Source of the DNA: Strigamia acuminata
Lineage: Eukaryota; Arthropoda; Chilopoda; Geophilomorpha; Linotaeniidae
Assembly (NCBI GenBank): GCA_949358305.1
Contig: OX442318.1
Span: 6,310,501 to 6,374,500 of the forward strand
Direction: 5' to 3'
Length of the DNA: 64,000 nt
In this document: piece by piece, positions 31,247 to 42,388 of the stretch
Position numbering within the stretch: the first letter of the stretch is position 1
Layout: every line of letters begins with the position of its first letter
Notes under the pieces: generated by a model
The model's input: only the letters and a program-made list of their open reading frames with translations
Told to the model about the DNA's origin: nothing
The model's database searches: none
Program-made: the position numbers and the translations under genes

Positions 31247-31615
31247 ACGCACATGCGCAGTAAGAATCAGATTGCATTGTGGGAAGGAGGACAGTATGTG
31301 TTCTGACGCGATGGAGACAGCAGCAACCATTGGCCTGTATATTTAGATTTAATCTTGAGCCATCCAATCGTTTCGAGGTGGGAATTTGAGTTAGTTTATC
31401 TTAAATTATTTTTAAGATTGTAAATGTTTCAGAATAGTTTAAAAACAGCGGAATAATTTAACGAATTTTTACATATTTCGTTTTTTTTTTTCAACAGAAG
31501 GCCCACGCTGAAATCAAATCTCGCCGCCATTATTAACAACTCGATTCGGAGCCATCCACTCCGCCGTGATGAGAAATCAGATTTTCTGAGCTTCAAATTA
31601 TACATTGGTAAGTAG
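31247..31615 (+). repeat. Duplicated unit U2 with exon-like block
   Basis: The NRF1-like motif is at about 31251-31261. The exon-like block 31498-31607 follows TTTTTCAACAG and ends in ACATTG|GTAAGT. The core TCGCCGCCATTATTAACAAC is shared with U1, U5 and U7. Confidence 0.75.
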
Positions 31616-31689
31616 AAAATAAATGATTAAAGATTGCAAATGGAAAGTTGTAATAGAAACTATGAGAGATATTTCGTTTTTGATTTTTA

Positions 31690-31870
31690 TTTTGTTCGAA
31701 AATTGATTATTTGCGACTGAATAATTAAACGAATTCTGGTTTATTTCTTTTAAACAAATCTCGTCGCCATTTGCAGCAATTTCGTTTTTAGCCATCCAAC
31801 ACATCCACCTGTAGGTAATGAAGTTTTATGGTGTACAAAATACATATCAGTAAGTACATTTTAAGATATG
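31690..31870 (+). repeat. Duplicated unit U3, partial
   Basis: Only the exon-like core (TCGTCGCCATTTGCAGCAAT) and a donor-like CAG|TAAGTACATT are kept. No good acceptor is present. Downstream, GGCCGGGTACAGCTAG (about 31920-31935) resembles a Helitron 3' terminus, but no hairpin precedes it. Confidence 0.5.
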
Positions 31871-32299
31871 ATTTAATGAATTGCAGTATTTTTAATCTAT
31901 ATAAGTAAAAATATAGTGTGGCCGGGTACAGCTAGTTATTTAATGAAATATTAAAATCACTAACAAAGATGATAATTCCCAGGTTTTGATGCATATTTTG
32001 GAATATAATAATCAACTCGAGTATTTGTTTATATTTACAAATAAATCGACGGACGTTTTCGTTTTATGACCGGCATATTTCAAAACAAACTCCGCCTTTG
32101 CTTCACTGCAGCGCAAACCACCAAATACGACGCTTTATTTATTATGATGTTTTATTTATTAGAATTGTTCAGGCTTCTTCCACTCGATGAAATTACGTGA
32201 TGATCATATTGGATCATGGCCGAAATTTAAAAAAAAATCTTTTTGTTTATATTTTGTTTTAGTTTATGTTTTTAGAAAATCACCTAACATCGGTTTACG

Positions 32300-32600
32300 A
32301 GCCATGTCCACGCACATGCGCAGTTGTCGCTCGTGGGAAGAAGAACAGTGCGAGGTGAACTGACGCGATGGCCACGACAGGAGCAACCATTGGTCGGTAT
32401 GTTTAGAATGATTTCTAGGTGGGAAATACAAATTGCTTCTTTTCAACCATGGTTAAGATTATAAATGTTTCAGAATGAACTGTGTGCAACTGAATAATTT
32501 AACAAACTGTGACATTTTTATTTGTTCTTTAGAAGAATGCAGAACACGTTGAAATCAAACCCCTTTGCCATTTTGAAGAATTTAATCCTCAGTCCAGCTC
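32300..32600 (+). repeat. Duplicated unit U4, partial
   Basis: Has the NRF1-like motif (about 32314-32324) and the same AAGAACAGTGCGAGGTGAAC block as U1, then a diverged exon-like core after TTGTTCTTTAG (32521-32532) without the GTAAGT donor. Confidence 0.6.
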
Positions 32601-32639
32601 AGCCCAGCTGAATTTAGCATCAAGATATAGCCTCGGAGC

Positions 32640-32990
32640 AGGTCACGCACATGCGCAGTAAAGCTCAGACTGCCTGATGCGATGGCTATGACAGCAGCAA
32701 CCATTGGCCTGTATATTTAGATTTAATCTTCAGCCGTCCAATAGTTTCGAGGTGGGAATTTGAGTTAGTTTATCTCAAATTATTTTTAAGATTGTAAATG
32801 TTTCAGAATAGTTTAAAAACAGCGGAATAATTTTACGAATTTTGGCATATTTCGTTTTTTTTTTGAACAGAAGGCCCACGCTGAAATTGAATCTCGCCGC
32901 CATTATTAACAACACATCCGGAGCCATCCACTCCGCCGTGATGAGAAATCAGATTTTCTGAGCTTCAAATTATACATTGGTAAGTACATT
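32640..32990 (+). repeat. Duplicated unit U5 with exon-like block
   Basis: NRF1-like motif at about 32649-32659. The exon-like block 32871-32979 follows TTTTTTGAACAG and ends in ACATTG|GTAAGT. It is nearly identical to U2 over the block. Confidence 0.75.
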
Positions 32991-33054
32991 TTTCAAATGT
33001 AACCATATTTTAGGAAATATAATTTAATGAATTTTGGTATTTTTAATTTTTACG

Positions 33055-33660
33055 AAACGTGCTGAATTCGAACGAGTCTGTTCATGAGCACACATACTTG
33101 GGTAAATAAATTTTGCCTCAAATTAAAAGTTTATTAAGATATTACTTATGAATAATAAATTTTCAAAAGAAATTTATTTTTTCCAATTGGTTTAACATGG
33201 TGTCCTCCTGTTTTTAATACGTCTTAAAGTTTTATCGATTTTTTTTTCGATTTTATTCATTTTGTCATGTTTTTGCGCATTCTTATACTGTTTGAACCCG
33301 ATGTAGCACGATTTTACATGGTTTGAACCCGATTTTAGACGTTTTTACATTATTTTATCCGATGTTTACATGAGTACATACTGTCTTTACAATATGCTCT
33401 TAAAAAAATTTCTGTAAAGTTTTTAAATACCTTTAACAATACCGTACATTATCAATTTATTTTAAAGTAAACCTTCGAAAAAAAGTGAAACATCGTACAT
33501 TTACTAATTTGTGATGCAGCGAAGCATCTATTGTAAACTGACAGCTGCCATCTGTCAACGTAAAAAGTTTAAAAACGTGTGTTATTGAGGTTAAACAGTT
33601 GTAAAAGCACGAAAAAAATTAAAAAATTGATTTTTTGGAAAATTTTTATTCACCTACAAG
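33055..33660. repeat. Duplicated segment S1 (about 600 bp)
   Basis: Nearly identical to 35085-35645 and related to 35960-36330. Near its right end lies a perfect hairpin GATGC-AGCGAA-GCATC (33513-33528). It has no coding capacity. Confidence 0.85.
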
Positions 33661-33838
33661 TAAAACTTTCAGCCCGATTAGAATTGCAAGAACAATTTGG
33701 AATTTTACATAAATAATGGGAGAGAAAAGGAAAAATAAGAAAAATATTAATAAAAATATATTTTTTTCTCACAAAATTTATTATTTTAAATATTTTTGTG
33801 TAAATTATGTATTTAATTTGCTTTCCTCTTTATTTCAG

Positions 33839-33938
33839 ATTAAATATCCAATTATACAACCGCAATAATGACACCACAATTGGCCTTCGTCGACATCATG
33901 TTCGAGTTCGACGAGGAAATGCACAAACATACACGTGT
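33839..33938 (+). CDS. Coding-like exon, start of a possible 34-aa micropeptide
   Basis: An exon-like segment after CTTTATTTCAG with ATG at 33868 and a donor GT|GTAAGT after 33938. It encodes MTPQLAFVDIMFEFDEEMHK and a few more residues, in a G+C-richer style unlike its surroundings. Splicing to the acceptor TCTTTCCAG before 38972 would add GIPICYPEVT and a stop at 39003-39005, giving 34 residues. It may also be a 5' exon of something longer. No family is recognised. Confidence 0.4.
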
Positions 33939-34161
33939 GTAAGTAAATCTTAAAAAATTCATTACTGTATTTACAACTTAATCACTTTATAAATAGAGGT
34001 AAATTCCGTCTCAAATTCAATACGAATTAAGATGTGCTGGTTGAATATTAAAATTTTAAAAGAGATTTATTTTTTCTACAAGCTTATTGTAAAGATTTGA
34101 GGCGCCCCTTCTTTATGTAGTGATCCTGCACAGCGATACGTACTTGCTTGGAAGGAATGTA

Positions 34162-34995
34162 CCGGGTGGCCCACATAAAACCGACCCGACAATACATATA
34201 CAAGAAGGGTTACGAAGGGTGGCTCAAAAAAATGTATACACGCACAAAATTAAATATATATAAATCATTATCTGTGGGCAGGGTTGTTTAATTAACGTTT
34301 CTAGTGCGAATTTTTCTGCTCTTCTGTTTGGCATTTAGCTTTTGACGATCCGAGCTTTTGTTCTCGAGATATTTGCGATTTTAATCAATCATTGTTTGAA
34401 TTCACCAAGTTTGATTGCCCTAGTCATTCCTGAATTTTGTGATACTTTTTGAATCTCTTCAATGGTACTTTTATGGATTTCTTCTTACGAGATTTTGCTT
34501 GATTTTGTGAGATTGTGCTTGATTTTGTGAGATTTTGCTACATTTTTGAAATTTTGCTTGATTTTGTGAGATTTTGCTACATTATTGAGATTTTGCTTTA
34601 GTAAAATCATACGGTACCAAAAACGTTTTACAGGTACCGTACCAGTCCCACAAATTGCGGCATTTTTCGAAAAATACTGTGTACCTGTACCGGTACCGGT
34701 ACTGCTGAAGAAATCCACTCAATTACCACAAAATTTAACATTCAAGCTAACTAGTGCCATCAAACATGGAAAATTCGGACAAAAATTGATGCAAAATGCA
34801 AATATCTCGAGAACGAAAGCTCGGATCGTCAAACACTAAACACCAAACGAAAGAGCAGAAAAAAACTGCAATAGAAACGTTCATTACACAGCTAATGGTT
34901 AATGTATATTTAATTTTGCGTGTGTATACATTTTTTTGAGTCACTCTTTGTAACCCTCCTTGTATTGTCGGGCCGGTTTTATGTGGGCCACCCGG
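34162..34995. mobile_element. Tc1/mariner-like MITE, 834 bp, with very long inverted ends
   Basis: Ends CCGGGTGGCCCACATAAAAC and the complement are inverted, with similarity continuing for about 200 bp per side (TCGAGATATTTGC on one side, GCAAATATCTCGA on the other). TA flanks both ends (34160-34161 and 34996-34997). The centre holds short GATTTTGCTTGATTTTGTGA repeats and no transposase frame. Confidence 0.88.
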
Positions 34996-35039
34996 TAGAA
35001 AGGTTTAAAAACGTGTGTTATTGAGGTTTTTAGGAAATA

Positions 35040-35645
35040 ATTTAATGAATTTCAGTATTTTTAATTTTTTTACGAAACTTGCTGAATTCGAACGAGTCTG
35101 TTCATGAGCACATATACTTGGGTGAATAAATTTTGCCTCAAATTAAATGTGAATTAAGATATTACTTATGAATAATAAATTTTCAAATGAAATTTATTTT
35201 TTTCAATTGGTTTAACGTGGTGTCCTTCCGTTTTTAATACGTCTTAAAGTTTTATCGATTTTTTTTTCGATTTTAATCATTTTGTCATGTTTTTGCGCAT
35301 TCTTATACTGTTTGAACCCGATGTAGCACGATTTTACACGGTTTGAACCCGATTTTAGACGTTTTTACATTATTTTATCCGATGTTTACATGAGTACATA
35401 CTGTCTTTACAATATGTTGTTAAAAAAATATCTGTAAAGTTTTGAAATACCTTTAACAATATTCGTACATTATCAATTTATTTTAAAGTAAACTTTCGAA
35501 AAAAAGTGAAACATCGTACATTTACTAATTTGTGATGCAGCGAAGCATCTATTGTAAACTGACAGTTGTCATTTGTCAACGTAAAAAGTTTAAAAACGTG
35601 TGTTATTGAGGTTAAACAGTTGTAAAAGCACAAAAAAAAATTAAA
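35040..35645. repeat. Duplicated segment S2 (about 600 bp)
   Basis: Direct copy of S1, with hairpin GATGC-AGCGAA-GCATC at 35533-35548. The MITE at 34162-34995 lies between S1 and S2. Confidence 0.85.
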
Positions 35646-35959
35646 AAATACACGCATCAGTGTTGGTTTGTGGATGCAAAAAGTTGGAAATCTCCAATCC
35701 ATCGAAGAAATAATTGATCCCTATGTGTACAGAAATATTTTAGAAAATTTTGGGGACGGTTGTAGCAACACGACAACAACCAAAAACTAACATCGAAATT
35801 TGCGCGAGAGTATTTCACACAAAAAAATCAGACAACTCCAGTGGCCATCTCAGTTATTTTAACCTGAATCCAATTTAACATTTATGAGATGATTTCTTGC
35901 TTTGGACCTAAAAGTTCCTCAAGAGTTGAGAAAAAAATGTTCCATGGGTTATAATAAAT

Positions 35960-36310
35960 TTTTTCGATTTTTTTCCTTCGACTTTAATCATTTTGTCATG
36001 ATTTTGAGCATTCTTACACTATTTGAACCCGATATAGCACGATTTTACACTGTTTTCACTTGGTATAGCACGATTTTATTCTTTCCAAATTTTACATGAG
36101 TTCACGCGTTTTTATAATAATTTATTAAAAAATTCTTGATAAGTATTGAAATACCTTTAACAATAGTTTCCCATTATTTTAAAGTAAACTTTTTCAAAGT
36201 TAAACCAAAAAAAAATATTAAAAGTAAAAACATCATACCAGTATGCGTAATTTGTGATGCAGTGAAGCATCTAGTGTTAACTGGCAGCTGTCGTCTGACA
36301 ACGTAAAACG
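35960..36310. repeat. Diverged duplicate segment S3
   Basis: Older copy of the S segment. Its hairpin GATGC-AGTGAA-GCATC (36255-36270) runs directly into CTAGT (36270-36274), a Helitron-like 3' end arrangement. Confidence 0.65.
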
Positions 36311-36485
36311 TGTATTAATAGGGATAAACACTAGTATTAAATCGTGTAATAATAGGGATAAACAGTGTTAAATCGTGTAATAATAGGGATAAACAGTGTT
36401 AAATCGTGTAATAATAGGAATAAACAGTGTTAAATTGTGTAATAATAGGGATAAACAGTGTTAAATCGTGTAATAATAGGGCTTA
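36310..36485. repeat. Minisatellite, 31-bp period
   Basis: About five copies of AAATCGTGTAATAATAGGGA plus TAAACAGTGTT, immediately right of segment S3. Confidence 0.9.
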
Positions 36486-36639
36486 GTCTATGTAGAAATC
36501 GTTTAACATCATGTTTAATCTTTGTAAAAAAAAATGAAAAAATGATTAAAATTGAAAAAAAAAAATTTAATTTTTAAATTTTAAATTTAAAAAAAATTTA
36601 TTCAACTGAAACTCCCAGCCTGATTAGAATTACAAGAAA

Positions 36640-37815
36640 AATTGGGATTTTTACGAGAAAAATAGTGATTTTTACGAGAAAAATAGTGATTTTTACGAGA
36701 AAAATAGTGATTTTTACGAGAAAAGTTGGGATTTTTACGAGAAAAGTTGGGATTTTTACGGAAAAATTCGGATTTTTACGAGAAAAATAGGGATTTTTAC
36801 GAGAAAAATAGGGATTTTTACGAGAAAAATAGGGATTTTTACGAGAAAAATAGGGATTTTTACGAGAAAAATAGGGATTTTTACGAGAAAAATAGGGATT
36901 TTTACGAGAAAAATAAAGAGTTTTACGAGAAAAGTTGGGATTTTTACGAGAAAAGTTGGGATTTTTACGAGAAAAATAGGGATTTTTACGAGAAAAATAG
37001 GGATTTTTACGAGAAAAATAGGGATTTTTACGAGAAAAATAGGGATTTTTACGAGAAAAATAGGGATTTTTACGAGAAAAATAGGGATTTTTACGAGAAA
37101 AATAGGGATTTTTACGAGAAAAATAGGGATTTTTACGAGAAAAATAGGGATTTTTACGAGAAAAATAGGGATTTTTACGAGAAAAATAGGGATTTTTACG
37201 AGAAAAATAGGGATTTTTACGAGAAAAATAGGGATTTTTACGAGAAAAATAAAGAGTTTTACGAGAAAAGTTGGGATTTTTACGAGAAAAGTTGGGATTT
37301 TTACGAGAAAAGTTGGGATTTTTACGAGAAAAGTTGGGATTTTTACGAGAAAAGTTGGGATTTTTACGGAAAAATTCGGATTTTTACGAGAAAAGTTGGG
37401 ATTTTTACGAGAAAAGTTGGGATTTTTACGAGAAAAGTTGGGAATTTCACTAGAATAATAGGGATTTTTACGTGAAAAATAGGGATTTTTCGAGAAAAAT
37501 AGGGATTTTTACGAGAAAAATAGGGATTTTTACGAGAAAAATAGGGATTTTTACGAGAAAAATAGGGATTCTTACGAGAAAAGTTGAGATTTTTACGAGA
37601 AAAGTTGGGATTTTTACGAGAAAAATAGGGATTTTTACGATAAAAATAGGGATTTTTACGAGAAAAATAGGGATTTTTACGAGAAAAATAGGGATTTTTA
37701 CGAGAAAAATAGGGATTTTTACGAGAAAAATAGGGATTTTTACGAGAAAAATAAAGAGTTTTACGAGAAAAGTTGGGATTTTTACGAGAAAAGTTGGGAA
37801 TTTCACGAGATTAAT
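36640..37815. repeat. Minisatellite, 21-bp period, about 1.2 kb
   Basis: About 56 copies of a 21-bp unit (GGGATTTTTACGAG then AAAAATA), with variants AAAGTTG and AAAGAG in blocks. As 21 is a multiple of three, a 249-codon plus-strand frame repeating DFYEKNR stays open; I do not regard it as a gene. Confidence 0.95.
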
Positions 37816-37829
37816 TTGGGTGGTATATT

Positions 37830-38095
37830 TAGTAATATCTTCAGCATTTTGAGGTGGGAAATGCTTATTTCCAACAAAATTTAAGATTGTAAAAGATTCC
37901 AAAATTTACTATTTACAGCAGAATAATTTAAGAAATTATGAAAATTTTTTTTTTTTTTTTTTTTTTTTGAAACAGAAAGCAGACCACGTTGAAAATAAAT
38001 CTGGCGCCATTTTTAGAGATTTGATTTTGAGCCATCCACAACTTCATAATGGGAAATGAAGTCCCTAGATGTTCAAAATACACATTGGTATGTAC
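37830..38095 (+). repeat. Duplicated unit U6 with exon-like block
   Basis: The exon-like block 37976-38087 follows a 24-base T tract and GAAACAG, contains TCTGGCGCCATTTTTAGAG, and ends in ACATTG|GTATGT. It lacks the NRF1-like part. Confidence 0.65.
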
Positions 38096-38254
38096 ATTTT
38101 CCGAATATAACAATATTTTAGGAAATAATTTAATGAATCAGCAATATTTTTATATTTTTGAAAAGCACAGTAATATATGCCTGAATTCAAATGTGGCAGT
38201 TGGGGTTAGTAGTAATAATAATAATAATATCAAGTTCATAATATCCTAGTCTTG

Positions 38255-38645
38255 ATGGGGAAGGTCATGGACATGCGGGGAAGTGGCTTGGTTCTGAGGC
38301 AACCACAGCAACCGCAGGTAAGAATCAGATTGCATTGTGGGAAATAGAACAGTATGTAGTCTGGCAACCATTGGGTAGTATATTTAGAATTAATCTTCAG
38401 CCATCTACTCGGTTCGAGGTGGGAATTTGAGTTTCTTTATTTTAAATTACATTTAAGATTGTAAATGTTCCAGAATTGTTGAAAAACAGTGACATAATTA
38501 ACGATTTTTGGCATTTTTAGTTTTTTTTTCTAACAGAAGGCGGACCACGGTGGAATCAAATCTCCCGCCATTATTAACAACTCAATCCTCACCTTAATGA
38601 GGAATAAAGTTTACTGAACTTCAAAATGTCGATTGGTAAGTGCAC
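38255..38645 (+). repeat. Duplicated unit U7 with exon-like block
   Basis: Degenerate NRF1-like site near 38270. The exon-like block 38537-38635 follows TTTTCTAACAG and ends in CGATTG|GTAAGT. Its core CTCCCGCCATTATTAACAAC matches U1, U2 and U5. Confidence 0.7.
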
Positions 38646-38971
38646 TTTTCAAATTTATCAATATTTTAGGAAATTCCTTAATGAATTTTGGCATTTTTAA
38701 TTTTTAATTTTCAAGAAACTTAGTAATTCGAACAAATGGCGTCTGAGTGTGTTCATCAGCACACACACTTGGGTAAATAAATTTCGCTTCGAATTAAATG
38801 TGAAATAAAATAAGATAGGCTTATGAATACTAAAATTGCAAAAGAAATTTATTTTTTCTACAGATTTGAGGCGTCTTTTATTTATGTACAGTTTCTGCAC
38901 GGCCATACTTGTTTTTAATTTGACATTAATAAATTATTGGTTTATTTATTTTTATTTTTTTTTCTTTCCAG

Positions 38972-39014
38972 CGGTATTCCGATTTGTTACCCAGAAGTAA
39001 CGTAACTACTGGTT
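38972..39014 (+). other. Candidate terminal exon for the 34-aa frame
   Basis: Preceded by a strong polypyrimidine tract and TTTCCAG. Read in the phase left by 33938, it gives VGIPICYPEVT and a stop. A GTTGTAAGT follows. The pairing across 5 kb is inference. Confidence 0.3.
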
Positions 39015-39632
39015 GTAAGTCCGATCGTAATACGGGAAATAAGAACGAGACTGCATTGTAGGAAGAAGAGCAGCGAAACGTGACGGCCTAGAACAGCAGC
39101 GAAACGTGACGGCCTAGAACAGCAGCAACCATTGGCAACCAATTTGGTAAATTGAGAAAAATTTCGTGAATATGAATTAAGAAATACTTGTTGATTACTA
39201 TAATTTTAAAAGAAATTTAATTATTTTTTCTACAGGCTCAATGTAATGATGGAAGGAATGCAATTGAATTTTTATATAAATGGGTTGTAGTTGGGGCATG
39301 GAATGTTTTCAAGCGCGCGTCACGATTTTGTCTTTTTGCAGGTGGATGCAATATTTCAGAAGTGTATTTTTCATACTGGCTTAATGTTATATTATGCTTA
39401 CGTAAAAAAAAACAATTGGAACACGTAATGTTATTTGCATGGCATTATGTCGGTGGATGTTTTGCCATTAATAAGTTGTTTTTGTTTGTTTGTTATTTTT
39501 TTTCTCATTTCAGGGATATTAATTGCTGCCGTTTGGAGACCGATTTGTTTATGTAACGTCTTTGTAAGAATGTCGGCAAAAATGTCAAGAATAAAGGTTT
39601 TGCATGTCTTTGATCGAATTCGTGTCTCCAGG

Positions 39633-39735
39633 TGACGATGCGCAATATGCAAAGAAGCGCATGAATCCAATGATCGACCGCTTGCTGCCTGTTCCGTGGA
39701 TTTTGGTCTTCCTGACGACAGTTACAGATTTCTAA
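39633..39735 (+). other. Coding-like remnant ending in a stop
   Basis: After the acceptor-like GTGTCTCCAG, one frame reads DDAQYAKKRMNPMIDRLLPV and PWILVFLTTVTDF then TAA. It looks more protein-like than neighbouring DNA, but no start or partner exon is evident. Confidence 0.3.
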
Positions 39736-39759
39736 AAGTAATTTGTTAAATGTTTATTT

Positions 39760-39992
39760 TTATTTGTTTCTTTCGACAGCAATGGATGGAACCCACAAAT
39801 TGCAAGTAATGATGTTTTTCACATTTTGGCATTGAGTCTGGGAGGAAGTTGGTCCTAAGATTAAAGGTGCTTCCAGGGAAGTTGGTCCTAAAGTAAAAGG
39901 CGCTTCCGCTTGCCAAACTTACACGTGTGGCGTGCACGGTCAAGTGATTTTCACGGGTATCAGCAATAGAACTCAAACGAGGGACATGCTGT
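39760..39992. repeat. Left flank module of satellite array 1
   Basis: This flank, with TTGCAAGTAATGATGTTTTT and GGAAGTTGGTCCTAA twice, recurs at about 40800-41030 in front of the second array. The array and its flanks were therefore duplicated as a unit. Confidence 0.88.
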
Positions 39993-40622
39993 GAATGGAA
40001 GTAATGGAAGTAAACCCAAATGGAAGTAATGGAAGTAAACCCAAATGGAAGTAATGGGAGTAAACCAAAATGGAAGTAATGGAGGTAACCCAAATGGAAG
40101 TAATGGGAGTAAACCCAAATGGAAGTAATGGGAGTAAACCCAAATGGAAGTAATGGAGGTAAACCCAAATGGAAGTAATGGAGGTAACCCAAATGGAAGT
40201 AATGGGAGTAAACCCAAATGGAAGTAATGGGAGTAAACCCAAATGGAAGTAATGGAGGTAACCCAAATGGAAGTAATGGGAGTAAACCCAAATGGAAGTA
40301 ATGGGAGTAAACCCAAATGGAAGTAATGGAGGTAAACCCAAATGGAAGTAATGGAGGTAACCCAAATGGAAGTAATGGGAGTAAACCCAAATGGAAGTAA
40401 TGGGAGTAAACCCAAATGGAAGTAATGGAGGTAAACCCAAATGGAAGTAATGGAGGTAACCCAAATGGAAGTAATGGGAGTAAACCCAAATGGAAGTAAT
40501 GGGAGTAAACCCAAATGGAAGAAATGGGAGTAAACCCAAATGGAAGCAATGGGAGTAAACCAAAATGGAAGTAATGGGAGTAAACCCAAATGGAAGAAAT
40601 GGGAGTAAACCCAAATGGAAGT
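39993..40622. repeat. 25-bp satellite, array 1 (about 25 copies)
   Basis: Monomer of 25 bp: GTAAACCCAAATGGAAGTAA plus TGGGA. Some monomers lack one base (GGTAACCCAAATGG), giving 24-bp units in regular alternation. Minus-strand frames stay open throughout because the monomer lacks stops on that strand. Confidence 0.96.
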
Positions 40623-40815
40623 AATGTTGAAAAGGTGATTACACTTGGCTTCACACATTGGCGCAAAAAGAACTCAGCTCGAGTAATGCTAATTTATGTT
40701 AAACTAGCTTGCATTTGCTGATGAAAAAGGATTTTACCACTACGCAGATTTCTACAGGTAATTTATTTAAGTTAATGTTTTATTTATTGTTGGTTATTAA
40801 TTTTATTTTTTGTTG
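40623..40815. repeat. Right flank module of satellite array 1
   Basis: Contains GAAAAGGTGATTACACTTGG and TTTCTACAGGTAATTTATTT. It is nearly identical to 48236-48425 at the end of array 2. Confidence 0.9.
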
Positions 40816-41029
40816 TTTCTTAGGACAGCAATGGAATTGCAAGTAATGATGTTTTTCACATTTTGGCATTGAGTCTGGGAGGAAGTTGGTCCTAAGATTA
40901 AAGGCGCTTCCAGGGAAGTTGGTCCTAAAGTAAAAGGCGCTTCCGCTTGCTAAACTTACACGTGTGGCGTGCACGGTCAAGTGATTTTCACGGGTATCAG
41001 CGATAGAACTCAAACGAGGTACATGCTGT
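40816..41029. repeat. Left flank module of satellite array 2
   Basis: Second copy of 39760-39992, starting TTCTTAGGACAGCAATGG and ending at the first 25-bp monomer. Confidence 0.88.
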
Positions 41030-42299
41030 GAATGGAAGTAATGGAAGTAAACCCAAATGGAAGTAATGGGAGTAAACCCAAATGGAAGTAATGGGAGTAA
41101 ACCCAAATGGAAGTAATGGGAGTAAACCAAAATGGAAGTAACGGAAGTAAACCCAAATGGAAGAAATGGGAGTAAACCCAAATGGAAGTAATGGGAGTAA
41201 ACCCAAATGGAAGAAATGGGAGTAAACCCAAATGGAAGTAATGGGAGTAAACCCAAATGGAAGTAATGGGAGTAAACCCAAATGGAAGTAATGGGAGTAA
41301 ACCAAAATGGAAGTAACGGAAGTAAACCCAAATGGAAAAAATGGGAGTAAACCCAAATGGAAGTAATGGGAGTAAACCCAAATGGAAGTAATGGGAGTAA
41401 ACCCAAATGGAAGAAATGGGAGTAAACCCAAATGGAAGTAATGGGAGTAAACCCAAATGGAAGTAATGGGAGTAAACCCAAATGGAAGTAATGGGAGTAA
41501 ACCCAAATGGAAGTAATGGGAGTAAACCCAAATGGAAGTAATGGGAGTAAACCAAAATGGAAGTAACGGAAGTAAACCCAAATGGAAAAAATGGGAGTAA
41601 ACCCAAATGGAAGTAATGGGAGTAAACCCAAATGGAAGTAATGGGAGTAAACCAAAATGGAAGTAATGGAAGTAAACCCAAATGGAAGAAATGGGAGTAA
41701 ACCCAAATGGAAGTAATGGGAGTAAACCAAAATGGAAGTAATGGAAGTAAACCCAAATGGAAGAAATGGGAGTAAACCCAAATGGAAGTAATAGGAATAA
41801 ACCAAAATGGAAGTAATGGAAGTAAACCCAAATGGAAGTAATGGAAGTAAACCCAAATGGAAGTAATGGAAGTAAACCCAAATGGAAGTAATGGAAGTAA
41901 ACCCAAATGGAAGTAATGGGAGTAAACCCAAATGGAAGTAATGGGAGTAAACCAAAATGGAAGTAATGGAAGTAAACCCAAATAGAAGAAATGGGAGTAA
42001 ACCCAAATGAAAGTAATAGGAATAAACCCAAATGGAAGTAATGGAAGTAAACCCAAATGAAAATAATGGGAGTAAACCCAAATGGAAGTAATGGGAGTAA
42101 ACCCAAATGGAAGTAATGGGAGTAAACCCAAATGGAAGAAATGGGAGTAAACCCAAATGGAAATAATGGGAGTAAACCCAAATGGAAGTAATGGGAGTAA
42201 ACCAAAATGGAAGAAATGAGAGTAAACCAAAATGGTAGAAATGGAAGTAAACCAAAATGGAAGAAATGGGAGTAAACCAAAATGGAAGTAATGGAAGTA

Positions 42300-42388
42300 C
42301 CGTACTGCCTCATTTAAATGCCGAACCCCCGGCGTTTATTCGGGCCCGGCGTTTGAATGAACCCGGGCGTTTAAATGAGGCAGTACGG
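42300..42388. mobile_element. 89-bp MITE inside satellite, copy 1
   Basis: Inverted ends CCGTACTGCCTCATTTAAA and the complement. TA is present on both sides (42298-42299 and 42389-42390), so it inserted into the TA of GTAAACCC. This copy differs from all others by AATGCC instead of AACGCC. Confidence 0.93.

Noticed and set aside
31903-31936. Helitron 3' end GGCCGGGTACAGCTAG
   Set aside because: The terminal motif is suggestive, but no hairpin precedes it and no 5' end was found, so I did not annotate an element.
36726-37475. 249-codon plus-strand frame of DFYEKNR repeats
   Set aside because: A 21-bp minisatellite keeps any stop-free frame open. The period shows no protein-level selection, and variants change residues freely.
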